Below are positions 32,507-42,722 of a stretch of 64,000 bases of DNA, one piece after another (within the stretch, counting starts at the first letter, position 1; every line of letters starts with the position of its first letter). The stretch comes from Elusimicrobia bacterium HGW-Elusimicrobia-1 (lineage in GTDB: Bacteria; Elusimicrobiota; Endomicrobiia; PHAN01). Both the position numbers and the translations under genes were made by a program. The notes beneath the pieces were generated by a model, which made no database searches, was not told where the DNA came from, and saw only the letters and a list, made by a program, of their open reading frames with translations. The stretch spans positions 1 through 64,000 of the forward strand of contig PHAN01000011.1 in assembly GCA_002841695.1 (NCBI GenBank). Direction: 5' to 3'.

Positions 32507-32836
32507 ATGCCGGGATACAAACATCCGTGTAATTATTGCGGCAAACTGATACCGCCCGACTCAAATGTTTGTCCGTTATGCGGCAAGGTAAACCCGCTGG
32601 GTCCGTTAAGATGCCCCAAATGCAGGAATCCAATCCAAAAAGATTGGAAGAAATGCAGCAATTGCGGGATCTCCCTGGAAATTGCTTGTCCAAAATGCGG
32701 CGAGACAACATTTTTTGGGGACTACTGCGAACATTGTGACGCACGGTTGGTTGTCGTCTGTCCAAATCCAAAATGTAAAACAGACCAGCCGCCGGTCGCA
32801 GAGAAATGCATAAAATGCGGTAAACCGCTAAAATAA
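32507..32836 (+). CDS. Multi-zinc-ribbon protein
   Basis: 109 residues; the ATG at 32507 is chosen because AAGGAGGTGA lies seven bases upstream. Four zinc-ribbon knuckle pairs in a row: CNYCGK with CPLCGK, CPKCRN with CSNCG, CPKCGE with CEHCD and CPNPKCK with CIKCGK, each pair separated by 11-22 residues. No other domain or membrane segment. It forms a pair with the next zinc-ribbon gene (17-base gap). Tandem zinc ribbons often bind nucleic acid or act as adaptors; target unknown. A short frame (MQPGNAELDLSKIKEGGD) ends on its ribosome-binding site and could be a leader peptide. Confidence 0.85.
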   Translation: MPGYKHPCNYCGKLIPPDSNVCPLCGKVNPLGPLRCPKCRNPIQKDWKKCSNCGISLEIACPKCGETTFFGDYCEHCDARLVVVCPNPKCKTDQPPVAEKCIKCGKPLK

Positions 32837-32852
32837 AACGGAGGATAAAACT

Positions 32853-33518
32853 ATGGCGTTGCAACCATTTACAAGTAATTTCGCGGACAACAGCACGGAT
32901 GCGGGTTTTCAGTTCACGTTTTTTTGCGATGTGTGTCGCGAAGGATACAAAACGAAATTCGTCGAGAGCAAGTCGCACAAAAAAGGTCAGTTCTTTAAAA
33001 ACCTGGGAAAAATCGCAAGCGCGGCGGCGCAGATCACAGGAAAGTACAATATCGGTTACGGCGTGGACAGAGGAGCCGATGTAATATCGGGCAGATACAG
33101 CGGAATGTCGCCGGATTGGCACAAGGAACACGAGGCGGCGTTCGAGTTCGCCCAGAACGAGGCGAAGCAACACTTTCACCGTTGTCCTAAATGTAAAAAA
33201 TATGTCTGCGAAAACGACTGGAACGAACAGGAAGGACTTTGTGTAAACGATGCTCCGAGAGTAAACGTCGAAGTGGCCGCCGCCAAAGCCCAAAAGGCGG
33301 TGGAAGACATAAAAGCGAAAGCGGCCTCGACACAGGTTTTTACCGGCGAGATAGAAAGCAAGCAAACGCTCTGCTCCCAATGCGGCAAACCCGCCGGCGA
33401 GGGCAAGTTCTGCAACAACTGCGGCGCATCGCTTGACTTAATAAAATGTTCAAAGTGCGGCGCGCAGAGTCCGGCGCAAACGAGATTCTGCGGAGGTTGC
33501 GGCGCAAAATTCGAATAA
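32853..33518 (+). CDS. Zinc-ribbon protein with central helical region
   Basis: 221 residues. An N-terminal zinc knuckle (FTFFCDVCREGYKTKF) pairs with CPKCKKYVC near residue 108 across a Gly-rich segment (GYGVDRGADVISGRYSGM). A predicted helix AAAKAQKAVEDIKAKAA links to two C-terminal zinc ribbons: LCSQCGKPAGEGKFCNNCGA and IKCSKCGAQSPAQTRFCGGC. This domain order is seen in zinc-ribbon partners of SPFH or phage-shock-like proteins in many genomes. The start has GGAGG upstream, and the gene is translationally close to the other zinc-ribbon gene, so both probably work together. Function unknown. Confidence 0.85.
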   Translation: MALQPFTSNFADNSTDAGFQFTFFCDVCREGYKTKFVESKSHKKGQFFKNLGKIASAAAQITGKYNIGYGVDRGADVISGRYSGMSPDWHKEHEAAFEFAQNEAKQHFHRCPKCKKYVCENDWNEQEGLCVNDAPRVNVEVAAAKAQKAVEDIKAKAASTQVFTGEIESKQTLCSQCGKPAGEGKFCNNCGASLDLIKCSKCGAQSPAQTRFCGGCGAKFE

Positions 33519-33597
33519 GCGAATTGCCGTCGCATATCTTCGGAGGAACCGGAAATCTCCGTCCGGACATTCGGTTTGACGGGCGCAGATAGGGGGA

Positions 33598-33711
33598 TTA
33601 GTGTGGCGCCGGGTCGCGCGGGGTAACTCCGGCAATATCGCCTTTTGAGTCCGTCACTATAAAATAAACTATATCGCCTCTGCATCCCTCTACGACGGAT
33701 ACGCCGCAAGC
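33598..33711 (-). pseudogene. Possible NiFe-hydrogenase large-subunit-like C-terminal remnant
   Basis: A minus-strand frame ends KKNACGVSVVEGCRGDIVYF then IVTDSKGDIAGVTPRDPAPH. The pattern GVSxVEGxRGDIVYFIxTDxxG..xxVxxRDP is the C-terminal end of Ech/HycE-type hydrogenase large subunits and their Nuo 49-kDa relatives. No further part of the subunit is present in 33519-33864, which otherwise holds nothing else I can support. Weak assignment. Confidence 0.35.
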
Positions 33712-33864
33712 GTTCTTTTTCAGTATCGCGGTTTTGTCGAAAAAATAGACGAGGGCGATAGAAAAAATGCCGCCGGTTTCCTTCCGACTTTGATAGAATA
33801 ATAAAAAGCGGCGATTCCGCCGCAGATTTGCCTGATTATGCGAAGTTCAATAAAGAGGAATTAA

Positions 33865-36800
33865 ATGCCGTTTCCGTTTTTCGGACATATTATTTCGACT
33901 GTCGGTCCGCGTTTGGGTAAATTTCTGCCCAAAAAGAGTATTGCCGAGGAACATCCCCTCAGGGACGAACTCTTCAGCATAGATCAGTTTGAGGCGCACG
34001 CCAAAAAATTGGCCGGAAAACACACTGTCAGTTTCAAAAGGGGTCGGGAAAAACTTCTGTCGCGCCTGAAAGAAAACGAAAGGATACTGTTACGGACATA
34101 TGAGTTGCTCAATGAGGCGGGAAAAGTCAAAAGAAGAATATCGCCCGCCGGCGAATGGCTGCTCGATAATTATTATCTTATCGAGGAACAAATCCGTCTC
34201 GCGCAAAAATACCTGCCTAAAGGTTACAGCCGCGAATTACCCAACTTAACCAAAGGTCCCATGGCCGGATATCCGCGTGTCTACGATATCGCAATGACGA
34301 TGGTTTCCCACGGCGACGGCCGGCTCGATATCAAGGGACTGTCCGGATTCGTGTCATCCTATCAAACCGTCAAACATCTGAAACTGGGCGAGTTGTGGGC
34401 CATCCCCATAATGTTGCGGCTGGCCTTAATTGAAAATTTGCGGCGCGTTTCATCCCGTATGATGCGTTCTCAAATCGACAGAGACCGCGCCGCCGCCTGC
34501 GCCGACCGTATTCTTGAAGTTTCGGCAAAAGACGCTAACGACGTAATTCTTGAGATTGCCTCAATGGCAAAGAGCGATTTGCCGCTTTCCAGCTCTTTTG
34601 TGGCGGAATTCGTCAGGCGGATTCACGGTCAAAGTTCCACGCTGAACCTTCCTCTGAGCTGGCTGGAAAAGAAACTTTCCGAGCGCGGCGAAAACATAGA
34701 CCGGCTCATACAATCCATCGGTCACGATCTGGCCGCCGATCAGGTGTCGATGGCAAACACCATAGAGAGTTTGCGGCTGCTTGAAGCCAAGGACTGGCAC
34801 GATTTTGTCGAACAGTCAAGTATCGTCGAAGAAATTTTAAGAAGGGACCCGTCCGGCGATTACGGTCTGATGTCCTTTGCCACGCGCGACGGTTATCGCC
34901 ACGTGATAGAAAAACTTTCCGCGCAAGGCCGCCTCGCGGAAGAAGCCGTCGCCGCCGCGGTCGTTCGACTCGCGGCGGAAGCGGAAATATCACTCGGTCG
35001 TCGGGCCGCGGCGGCGCATATCGGATATTACCTTATTGATAGGGGACTGAGGCAATTATACCGCGCATTGGGGCTTCGAGCGCCTTTAAGCGTGTCTCTA
35101 CAAACGAAAAATACGGCCCTGCCGTTGAGCGCGTACATAGGTTCGATTGTAACTCTGAGCGCAGCCGTTTTTGCCGCGTTTTTGTTTTTGGCGCAGGACG
35201 TCCTGTCGGCGCCGTGGCCGCGGCTTGTGTTATTCGTCATCCCGCTGTTTGTTGTGGCGGGTCAGGCGGCGATTTCCGTGGTGAACTGGATTTCAACCAT
35301 TCTTGTCAAACCCGGTCCGCTTCCCAGGATGGATTTCTCCGAAGGCATTCCGGCCCGGGCGCATACGCTGGTAGTCGTTCCTTCCATGCTGAGCGGCCCG
35401 CGCGGGGTGGAATCGCTTGTTGAAAATATGGAGGTCCATTATCTGGCGAATACCGACGCCAACGTGGATTTCGCGCTGCTGACGGATTTTTGCGACGCGC
35501 CGCGGATGACCATGCCCGACGACGACGCCCTTCTTGCGCAGGCCGTCGCCGGCATAGAAAAACTTAATCAGAAATACCGCCGCCTCAAAGAAAATATTTT
35601 TTATCTTTTCCACCGTCCGCGCATTTGGAACGACAGGGAAAGTGTGTGGATGGGTTATGAGCGCAAAAGGGGAAAACTCGCGGATTTGAATTCTCTGCTG
35701 CGCGGCGGCGCGAAAGATAAATTCAGCGCGATAGTGGGCGACCCCGGGCGCTTGCAGGACGTAAAATACGTTATAACGCTCGACGCCGACACGCGTATGC
35801 CGCGCGACGTCGCGCGGGAGTTGGCGGGCGTTATCGAACATCCGTTGAACAGGCCGGTCTACGACGAGAAAAAGCGGCGCGTTACCGCCGGTTACGGCAT
35901 TTTACAGCCGAGGGTGGAAGCCGCCTACCCGGGCGGGAATCCGTCCCTGTTCGTTAAAGTGTACGGCGGCGAATCCGGCATCGACCCTTATACAAAGACC
36001 GTCTCGGACGTGTATCAGGATCTTTTTGGCGAGGGGTCTTTTATCGGAAAGGGCCTTTACGACGTCGATGCCTTTGAAAAATCTCTCGCGGGACGTTTTC
36101 CGGAAAATCTTATATTGAGCCACGACCTCCTGGAAGGATGCTACGCGCGCTCCGCGCTTGTCACCGACGTGCAGCTTTATGAAGAATATCCCGCCGCCTA
36201 CCTCAAAGACGCAAGCCGCAGACACCGATGGATTCGCGGCGACGTCCAGATAGCCCGATGGATATTCGCGAAGGTGCCCGCCTTCGGCGGTAAAAAAGTC
36301 AAAAATCCTATATCCGTTTTGTCCAAATGGAAAATATTCGACAATCTCAGACGGACGTTAGTTCCGGCGTCGACCGCTTTTTTGCTTTTGTTCGGGTGGA
36401 CGTTTTTTGAGCCCGCGTGGTTTTGGTCGCTTGCGGCGATAGCTTTTATGGGTTCGCCGGCGGCGCTCGCGGAACTGGTTAAGGCCGCAAGAAAATCCGC
36501 GGAGATAACTCTGAACGCGCATTTGGATTCCATGCTTTCCTCGCTCCTCTCCCGCGCCGGACAATTTTGTTTTTCACTCACTTTTGTCGTCTATGAGGCC
36601 TTTTACGGTTTGGACGCGATCGCGGCCGCATTGTGGCGTATCCTCGTTTCGCGCCGGCGCCTGCTCAAATGGAAAACGTTCAACGAATCGGCGTCGAGCT
36701 CGCCGAAAAACATTTTTGGTTTCTATAAAAAAATGTACGTGCCGCCTATGATAGTCGTTTCTTTTTGGGCGTATTCGGCGTTAGTACAAAAAAACATAGA

Positions 36801-39800
36801 CGCGCTTACGGCTGCAATTCTGGGTTTGTGGGCGTTGGCTCCGGCCGTCGCGTATTTGATCAGTCGTCCCGGGTCCTCCCGCAAAATCATTCTGTCCGTT
36901 CCGCAGCTTCTTTTTTTGAGAAGCAAGGCCCGAAGGATTTGGGATTTTTCCGAAACCTTTGTCACCGAGCGGGACAACTGGCTTCCGCCGGACAATTTTC
37001 AGGAAGAGCCCCTCGGCGCCGTCGCGCACAGGACATCGCCCACCAATATAGGGCTGTCTCTGCTGTCGAACCTCGCGGCGTATGATTTCGGTTACGTGTC
37101 CATGGGGCGGATGTTTAACAGATCGGAAAAAACTCTCGGCACGATGGATCGCATGGAAAAATACAGAGGACATTTTTATAACTGGTACGATACGCAAACC
37201 TTAAAACCGCTTGAGCCGCTTTATGTTTCCTCGGTCGACAGCGGAAATCTGGCCGGCCATTTGCTGGTTTTGCGTTCCGGACTTATGGAAATGAGGGAGA
37301 ATAAAATAGTCCACTTGAAAATATTCGACGGCCTCGCGGACACTTTGAGCGTTCTTCGGGAATGTGTCGCGCAACTGGCAAAAAACAAAACGCCCGCCCA
37401 ACCGGGGCTTGCCGGAGTCCTCTCGGAAAAGATAGATTATTTCAGGAAAAACCTCGCCGCTCCGCCTTCTTCTCTTCCGGAAATACACGCGCTTTTGCGG
37501 CGTTTCTCGAAGGATATATCCAAAGTTCTGTCAGTTTTGCCCTCTGAGGATACCTGGAAAATTAAAAAATGGGCGCAAGTGTTTGAAAGACAGTGTTATG
37601 ATTATCTGGAAGATATGTCTTTTATAGCCCCGTGGATTCTGATGCCTCCGGAAATTCCCGGTATGTGGGACAAAGGCGGCGAGAACCGCAGGCGTCTCCT
37701 TGCCCGTTTGCGCGAAGAATTGCGGCGTTTGGATGAAATACCCGTATTGTCCGAAGTAGCGATGCTGGAAATGAAATTTTTCTCCCTGATAGACGAAATT
37801 CGCGGGGACATCGTTTCATCGGGCGACGACTCGCTCAGAGAAAACGAATGGTTCGAGCAACTCAAAAACGCCATAAGCGCCGCGTCGGCCCGATCGAGCG
37901 AAAGAATCACGGCAATCGACTATATAGTTTTGCGCGCCAGCGAACTTTCCGCCATAGAATACGAATTTCTCTACGACAAAACCTCGTATTTGCTTTCCAT
38001 AGGATACAATGTCGGCGAACATAAATCCGATTCGGGCTGTTACGACCTTCTGGCTTCGGAATCGCGTCTTTGCAGTTATGTGGCTATTGCCCAGGGGCGG
38101 TTGCCGCAGAAACACTGGTTTATGCTCGGCAGAATGCTTTCAAAGTACGGCGGCCCGCCCGTTTTGGTTTCTTGGGGCGGTTCGATGTTTGAATACCTGA
38201 TGCCTCTTTTGGTAATGCCCACCTACGAGGATACTCTTCTTGAGAGAACTTATCATGCCATGATAGGCCGCCAGATAAAATACGCTTCCGCCAACAATAT
38301 CCCGTGGGGCATTTCGGAATCCGGCTACAATAAAATTGACGCGGCAATGACATATCAGTACCGCGCGTTCGGAGTCCCCGATATAGGTTTTAAGAGGGGA
38401 CTGTCGGAAGATTTGGTAATCGCCCCTTACGCCGCCGTTATGGCGCTGATGGTCGAACCGGCCAAGGCGTACGAAAATCTCAGACAATTAAATGAGATGG
38501 GCTTCGCGGGGGAATACGGTTTTTACGAGGCGGTTGATTATACTCCGTCCCGACTCAGTCGGGATAAAACGCGCGCCGTCGTCAAATCGTATATGGCGCA
38601 CCATCAGGGAATGAGCTTTCTGTCCCTGGCGTACGTTTTGCTGGATATGCCGATGCAAAGGCGTTTTCTCTCGGATCCCATGTTTAAGGCGACCGAGCTT
38701 CTTTTGCAGGAGCGAGTGCCGAAAGAGGCGCCTTTGCTTTATGACGTCGAGGTTACCGGAAGTTTGAAAAAAATCGAAGAAAGAGAAGCGCTCCTGCGCG
38801 TATTCATCAATCCCGATACACCCTCCCCCGAAACGCACCTTTTATCCAACGGAACATACAGCGTTATGGTGACCAATGCCGGCGGCGGATACAGCCGCTG
38901 GAAAAATATCGGAGTGACAAGATGGCGCGAAGACGCCACATCGGACGCCGACGGAGCTTTCATATACCTGCGCGACACGATAACCGGCGAGTTCTGGTCC
39001 GCGGCATACCAGCCGGCATTGAAAAAATCCGATAGCTACGAAGCCGTATTCTCGCAGTCGCGGGCCGAATTCAAGCGCAGGGATAACGGCATAGACACTC
39101 ACACGACAATAGCGGTTTCGCCCGAGGACGATATAGAACTCCGTCGGGTGAAGATAACCAATACGTCGCGGAGCCGCACTCGCGTCATCGAGATTACCAG
39201 TTATGCGGAAGCCGTGCTGAATTATCCCGCCCACGACGCGGCTCACAGGGTGTTCGGTAATTTATTCGTGCAAACTCAGATAATCAGGTCGCACCAGGCG
39301 ATTATTTGTACCCGCCGACCCCGCTCCGACAGCGACAAGTTTCCCTGTATGCTTCATCTTATGGCGGTGCACGGCAACGCGATTGTCGGGGCATCCTATG
39401 AAACCGACCGCAATAAATTTATCGGCAGGTGCAATACGCTTGAGAGCCCCTCGGCCATGCGCGCCAAAGGACGCCTTTCCGACAGCGAAGGTTCCGTTCT
39501 TGACCCGATTGTCGCAATCCGCTCTACGGTGGAACTCGGACCCGAAGAGTCGGCTGTAATCGATTATGTCACCGGAATCTGCGAAACTCCCGAAACCGCC
39601 CGCGGGTTGATGGAAAAGTACAGAGACCGGAATCTCGCCGACAGAGTTTTCGATCTTGCCTGGACACGCGGGCAGGTGGCATTGCAGCAGATTAACGCCA
39701 CGGAAGCCGACGCCCAGTTATACGGCCGTCTGGCGAGCGCAATTATTTACGCCAACCCCGCATGGAGAGCCAACGCGAGTGTCCTTAAAGCAAATTACCG

Positions 39801-42657
39801 AGGGCAGCCCGACCTTTGGGGATACGGCATTTCCGGCGACCTGCCGATAGTCCTTGTTCGTCTGGAAGATCAAAAAAATATCGAATTGGCCGCAAAAATG
39901 GTGCAGGCGTACTCGTATTGGCGCCTGAAAGGCCTCGCGGTCGACCTGCTGATATGGAACGAGGACCGTTCGGTTTACAGGGACACAATGGGCGAAAGAA
40001 TAAACGCCCTTATAGCGGCCAACGCCGAGGTGCAGTCGAACCGCCCCGGCGGGATATTTTTAAGGCGCGCCGATCAAATGTCGGACGAGGACAAAACGCT
40101 TTTTGAGACGGTTGCGCGGATAGTCGTTACCGACAGAGCCGGCACTTTGGCCGAACAGATCGAGTCCCGCGCGCGGTTAAAAAAAAGCCGTCCGCCGTTT
40201 ATTCCCGCTCCCAAAACCGACCGTGAAAACGCGCAGGGAAATATCGCGGAACGCCCGGAACTGGCATATTTCAACGGTATCGGAGGTTTCACGCGTGACG
40301 GGCGGGAATACGTTATCACGACCGACCGCGCCCAAAGAACTCCGGCTCCGTGGGTAAATGTATTGGCCAGCCGCGATTTCGGCACGGTAATTTCAGAAAG
40401 CGGCGGCGCTTATACGTGGAGCGAAAACGCCCATGAGTTTCGTTTGACGCCGTGGAAAAATGACCCTGTGACCGACACTTCGGGCGAAGCGCTTTATATC
40501 CGCGACGAAGAAACGGGAATCTTCTGGTCCCCGACGCCTCTGCCTTCCGGAGGGAATAACCGTTATGTGACGCGCCACGGTTTCGGTTATAGTATTTTCG
40601 AGCATGTCCGCTCGGGCATTGTATCGGAACTGACAGTATTTGTTTCGCCGGAACATCCGGTAAAGTTCGCCGTTTTGAAAATCAAAAATATTTCGGGACG
40701 CAAAAGAAAACTTTCCGCGACATCGTACAACGAATTGGTTATGGGCTCTCTGAGAGATAAATACCATATGCACATCTCGACCGAAGTCGACCCCAAGACC
40801 GGCGCGCTGCTGGCCCGTAATCCCTACAACAAAGAATTCTCCGGCAGAGTGGTTTTTCTTAATGTAAGCGAAACGGCGCGTTTTGTGAGCGGCGACAGAA
40901 ACGAGTTTTTGGGAAGGAACGGCTCCATCCGTTATCCTGCCGCCATGCGGAGCGAAAAACTCTCGGGCAAAGCCGGCGCGGGTCTTGATCCGTGCGCTTC
41001 CATGCAAGTGAAGTTTGAGCTTGACGATAGTTACCAGAAAGATATCGTATTTGCCTTCGGCTCCGCCAAAAGCGTGGACGAAGCCCGCGGCCTTATCGGG
41101 CGTTTCAACGGAACGGCGGCGGTCCGGAAGGAACTTGAAAATGTCTGGGATTACTGGAAACGCGTCCTCGGAGTTGTGTACGTGGAAACGCCCGACGACT
41201 CGATAAATTTCCTCGTAAACGGATGGCTTCAATATCAGACAATCAGCTGCCGCCTGTGGGGACGGAGCGGATACTACCAGTCCGGCGGGGCGTACGGTTT
41301 CCGCGATCAATTACAGGACGTAACGGCCTTAACTCATTCATTGCCCTCTATGACAAGAGCGCAATTGCTATCGAGCGCTTCGCGTCAGTTTATCGAAGGC
41401 GACGTTCAGCACTGGTGGCATCCCCCCGCGGGCCGCGGCGTTCGCAGCCGCTGCTCGGACGATTATTTATGGCTTCCATTCGCGGCCTGTCTTTACGTCG
41501 AAGAAGTCGGAGACACGGGTGTTATGGATGAGCCGGTCAACTTTCTTGAAGGTCCCGCGATAAAATCGGAAGAAGAGTCATACTACGGCCTGCCGAAAGT
41601 ATCCGAAAAATCCGGAACATTGTACGAGCATTGTGTTTTGGCCGTAAAAAGAGCTCTTAATTTCGGCGCGCGCGGGCTTCCCCTTATGGGAAGCGGAGAT
41701 TGGAACGACGGTATGAATCTGGTCGGTCGGCAGGGCAAGGGCGAAAGCGTATGGCTGGCATTTTTTCTGTGCCATATACTTAAATCAATGTCGTCGCTGG
41801 CCGAGAGCCGCGGCGATAAAAATTTCGCGGAATTATGCGCCGTCGAAGTCAAAAAACTTTCAAAAAATATCGAGGATAACGCGTGGGACGGCCGATGGTA
41901 TACCCGCGCGTATTTTGACAACGGGGAAGTCATAGGATCCTCGTCAAACATCGAATGCAGGATTGATTCCATACCGCAGTCGTGGGCCGTCATTTCGGGC
42001 GCGGCCCCGTCGGAAAAAGCCGGAGCGGCCATGGACAGCGTCGACGAAATTCTCGTGGACAGGAAACACTCTCTTGTAAAACTGTTCGCTCCGGCATTCG
42101 ATAAGTCCCCGGACAATCCCGGTTACATAAAGGGCTACGTGCCCGGCGTGAGGGAAAACGGAGGGCAATACACCCACGCCGCCGTGTGGGCAGCCATAGC
42201 GTTTGCGATGCTAAAAGACAAAAAACGCGCGTGGGAATTGTTGAATATCATTAATCCCATACATCACGGCGACACATTCGACAAATGCGAAATTTACAAA
42301 GTGGAACCTTTCGTGGCGGCGGGCGATGTATATTCCGTCGGCAGCAACGCGGGACGGGGCGGCTGGACGTGGTACACCGGCGCCGCGTCATGGATGTATC
42401 GGCTTATAGTCGGGCATCTGCTCGGACTGCGCCGCGCCGCCGGCCGGCTTTATTTTGAGCCCTGCCCGCCCGAAGATTGGCAATCGTTCAAAATGCATTA
42501 CCGGCACGGGGAAACGTTTTATCATATAGCCGTTCAAAGAATCGGACCCGCGGACGGCGTGGTCTCGGTCGTTGTCGACGGAAAAGAGAGCGAGGACAAA
42601 TCCGTGCGTCTCATCGACGACAGAAAAGAGCATTTCGCCGAGGTTAAAATAGGATAA
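33865..42657 (+). CDS. ndvB: Cyclic beta-1,2-glucan synthase-type protein (NdvB/ChvB)
   Basis: 2930 residues, similar in length to ChvB/NdvB. An N-terminal soluble region is followed by membrane segments around residues 415-480 (YIGSIVTLSAAVFAAFLFLA, VLFVIPLFVVAGQAAISVVN). A GT84-type glycosyltransferase region follows with HTLVVVPSML, the metal motif DADTRMPRDV, ILSHDLLEGCYAR and HRWIRGDVQIARW. More membrane helices around 830-1010 precede a glucoamylase-like region (HKSDSGCYDLLASESRLCSY, WGISESGYN, SYMAHHQGMSF). Two carbohydrate-binding/GH94-type parts follow, each with the beta-sandwich signature (SNGTYSVMVTNAGGGYSRWK and GGAYTWSENAHEFRLTPWKN), and the phosphorylase catalytic signature GSGDWNDGMNLVG near 2611. 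Reaction: UDP-glucose to cyclic glucan, exported to the periplasm; linkage is assumed from family. Intact, single-gene locus. Confidence 0.93.
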   Translation: MPFPFFGHIISTVGPRLGKFLPKKSIAEEHPLRDELFSIDQFEAHAKKLAGKHTVSFKRGREKLLSRLKENERILLRTYELLNEAGKVKRRISPAGEWLLDNYYLIEEQIRLAQKYLPKGYSRELPNLTKGPMAGYPRVYDIAMTMVSHGDGRLDIKGLSGFVSSYQTVKHLKLGELWAIPIMLRLALIENLRRVSSRMMRSQIDRDRAAACADRILEVSAKDANDVILEIASMAKSDLPLSSSFVAEFVRRIHGQSSTLNLPLSWLEKKLSERGENIDRLIQSIGHDLAADQVSMANTIESLRLLEAKDWHDFVEQSSIVEEILRRDPSGDYGLMSFATRDGYRHVIEKLSAQGRLAEEAVAAAVVRLAAEAEISLGRRAAAAHIGYYLIDRGLRQLYRALGLRAPLSVSLQTKNTALPLSAYIGSIVTLSAAVFAAFLFLAQDVLSAPWPRLVLFVIPLFVVAGQAAISVVNWISTILVKPGPLPRMDFSEGIPARAHTLVVVPSMLSGPRGVESLVENMEVHYLANTDANVDFALLTDFCDAPRMTMPDDDALLAQAVAGIEKLNQKYRRLKENIFYLFHRPRIWNDRESVWMGYERKRGKLADLNSLLRGGAKDKFSAIVGDPGRLQDVKYVITLDADTRMPRDVARELAGVIEHPLNRPVYDEKKRRVTAGYGILQPRVEAAYPGGNPSLFVKVYGGESGIDPYTKTVSDVYQDLFGEGSFIGKGLYDVDAFEKSLAGRFPENLILSHDLLEGCYARSALVTDVQLYEEYPAAYLKDASRRHRWIRGDVQIARWIFAKVPAFGGKKVKNPISVLSKWKIFDNLRRTLVPASTAFLLLFGWTFFEPAWFWSLAAIAFMGSPAALAELVKAARKSAEITLNAHLDSMLSSLLSRAGQFCFSLTFVVYEAFYGLDAIAAALWRILVSRRRLLKWKTFNESASSSPKNIFGFYKKMYVPPMIVVSFWAYSALVQKNIDALTAAILGLWALAPAVAYLISRPGSSRKIILSVPQLLFLRSKARRIWDFSETFVTERDNWLPPDNFQEEPLGAVAHRTSPTNIGLSLLSNLAAYDFGYVSMGRMFNRSEKTLGTMDRMEKYRGHFYNWYDTQTLKPLEPLYVSSVDSGNLAGHLLVLRSGLMEMRENKIVHLKIFDGLADTLSVLRECVAQLAKNKTPAQPGLAGVLSEKIDYFRKNLAAPPSSLPEIHALLRRFSKDISKVLSVLPSEDTWKIKKWAQVFERQCYDYLEDMSFIAPWILMPPEIPGMWDKGGENRRRLLARLREELRRLDEIPVLSEVAMLEMKFFSLIDEIRGDIVSSGDDSLRENEWFEQLKNAISAASARSSERITAIDYIVLRASELSAIEYEFLYDKTSYLLSIGYNVGEHKSDSGCYDLLASESRLCSYVAIAQGRLPQKHWFMLGRMLSKYGGPPVLVSWGGSMFEYLMPLLVMPTYEDTLLERTYHAMIGRQIKYASANNIPWGISESGYNKIDAAMTYQYRAFGVPDIGFKRGLSEDLVIAPYAAVMALMVEPAKAYENLRQLNEMGFAGEYGFYEAVDYTPSRLSRDKTRAVVKSYMAHHQGMSFLSLAYVLLDMPMQRRFLSDPMFKATELLLQERVPKEAPLLYDVEVTGSLKKIEEREALLRVFINPDTPSPETHLLSNGTYSVMVTNAGGGYSRWKNIGVTRWREDATSDADGAFIYLRDTITGEFWSAAYQPALKKSDSYEAVFSQSRAEFKRRDNGIDTHTTIAVSPEDDIELRRVKITNTSRSRTRVIEITSYAEAVLNYPAHDAAHRVFGNLFVQTQIIRSHQAIICTRRPRSDSDKFPCMLHLMAVHGNAIVGASYETDRNKFIGRCNTLESPSAMRAKGRLSDSEGSVLDPIVAIRSTVELGPEESAVIDYVTGICETPETARGLMEKYRDRNLADRVFDLAWTRGQVALQQINATEADAQLYGRLASAIIYANPAWRANASVLKANYRGQPDLWGYGISGDLPIVLVRLEDQKNIELAAKMVQAYSYWRLKGLAVDLLIWNEDRSVYRDTMGERINALIAANAEVQSNRPGGIFLRRADQMSDEDKTLFETVARIVVTDRAGTLAEQIESRARLKKSRPPFIPAPKTDRENAQGNIAERPELAYFNGIGGFTRDGREYVITTDRAQRTPAPWVNVLASRDFGTVISESGGAYTWSENAHEFRLTPWKNDPVTDTSGEALYIRDEETGIFWSPTPLPSGGNNRYVTRHGFGYSIFEHVRSGIVSELTVFVSPEHPVKFAVLKIKNISGRKRKLSATSYNELVMGSLRDKYHMHISTEVDPKTGALLARNPYNKEFSGRVVFLNVSETARFVSGDRNEFLGRNGSIRYPAAMRSEKLSGKAGAGLDPCASMQVKFELDDSYQKDIVFAFGSAKSVDEARGLIGRFNGTAAVRKELENVWDYWKRVLGVVYVETPDDSINFLVNGWLQYQTISCRLWGRSGYYQSGGAYGFRDQLQDVTALTHSLPSMTRAQLLSSASRQFIEGDVQHWWHPPAGRGVRSRCSDDYLWLPFAACLYVEEVGDTGVMDEPVNFLEGPAIKSEEESYYGLPKVSEKSGTLYEHCVLAVKRALNFGARGLPLMGSGDWNDGMNLVGRQGKGESVWLAFFLCHILKSMSSLAESRGDKNFAELCAVEVKKLSKNIEDNAWDGRWYTRAYFDNGEVIGSSSNIECRIDSIPQSWAVISGAAPSEKAGAAMDSVDEILVDRKHSLVKLFAPAFDKSPDNPGYIKGYVPGVRENGGQYTHAAVWAAIAFAMLKDKKRAWELLNIINPIHHGDTFDKCEIYKVEPFVAAGDVYSVGSNAGRGGWTWYTGAASWMYRLIVGHLLGLRRAAGRLYFEPCPPEDWQSFKMHYRHGETFYHIAVQRIGPADGVVSVVVDGKESEDKSVRLIDDRKEHFAEVKIG

Positions 42658-42660
42658 CCC

Positions 42661-42682
42661 CGCCGCTTTCGCGGCCTTTCTT
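42661..42682 (+). terminator. Terminator after the glucan synthase gene
   Basis: CGCCGC-TTTC-GCGGCC hairpin followed by TTTCTTTC, four bases after the stop. Confidence 0.5.
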
Positions 42683-42722
42683 TCAAAATAAAATATAATC
42701 CACGGTTCGTTTTTTTTGCGAT

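Noticed and set aside
32505-33380. Long minus-strand open frame opposite the zinc-ribbon genes
   Set aside because: It lies fully across two well supported + strand genes with Cys-knuckle motifs, and its translation has no recognisable domain; it is a frame shadow.
40393-41310. 305-codon minus-strand open frame inside the glucan synthase gene
   Set aside because: The + strand product is a clear NdvB/ChvB protein over this stretch, and the antisense product lacks family or signal features.
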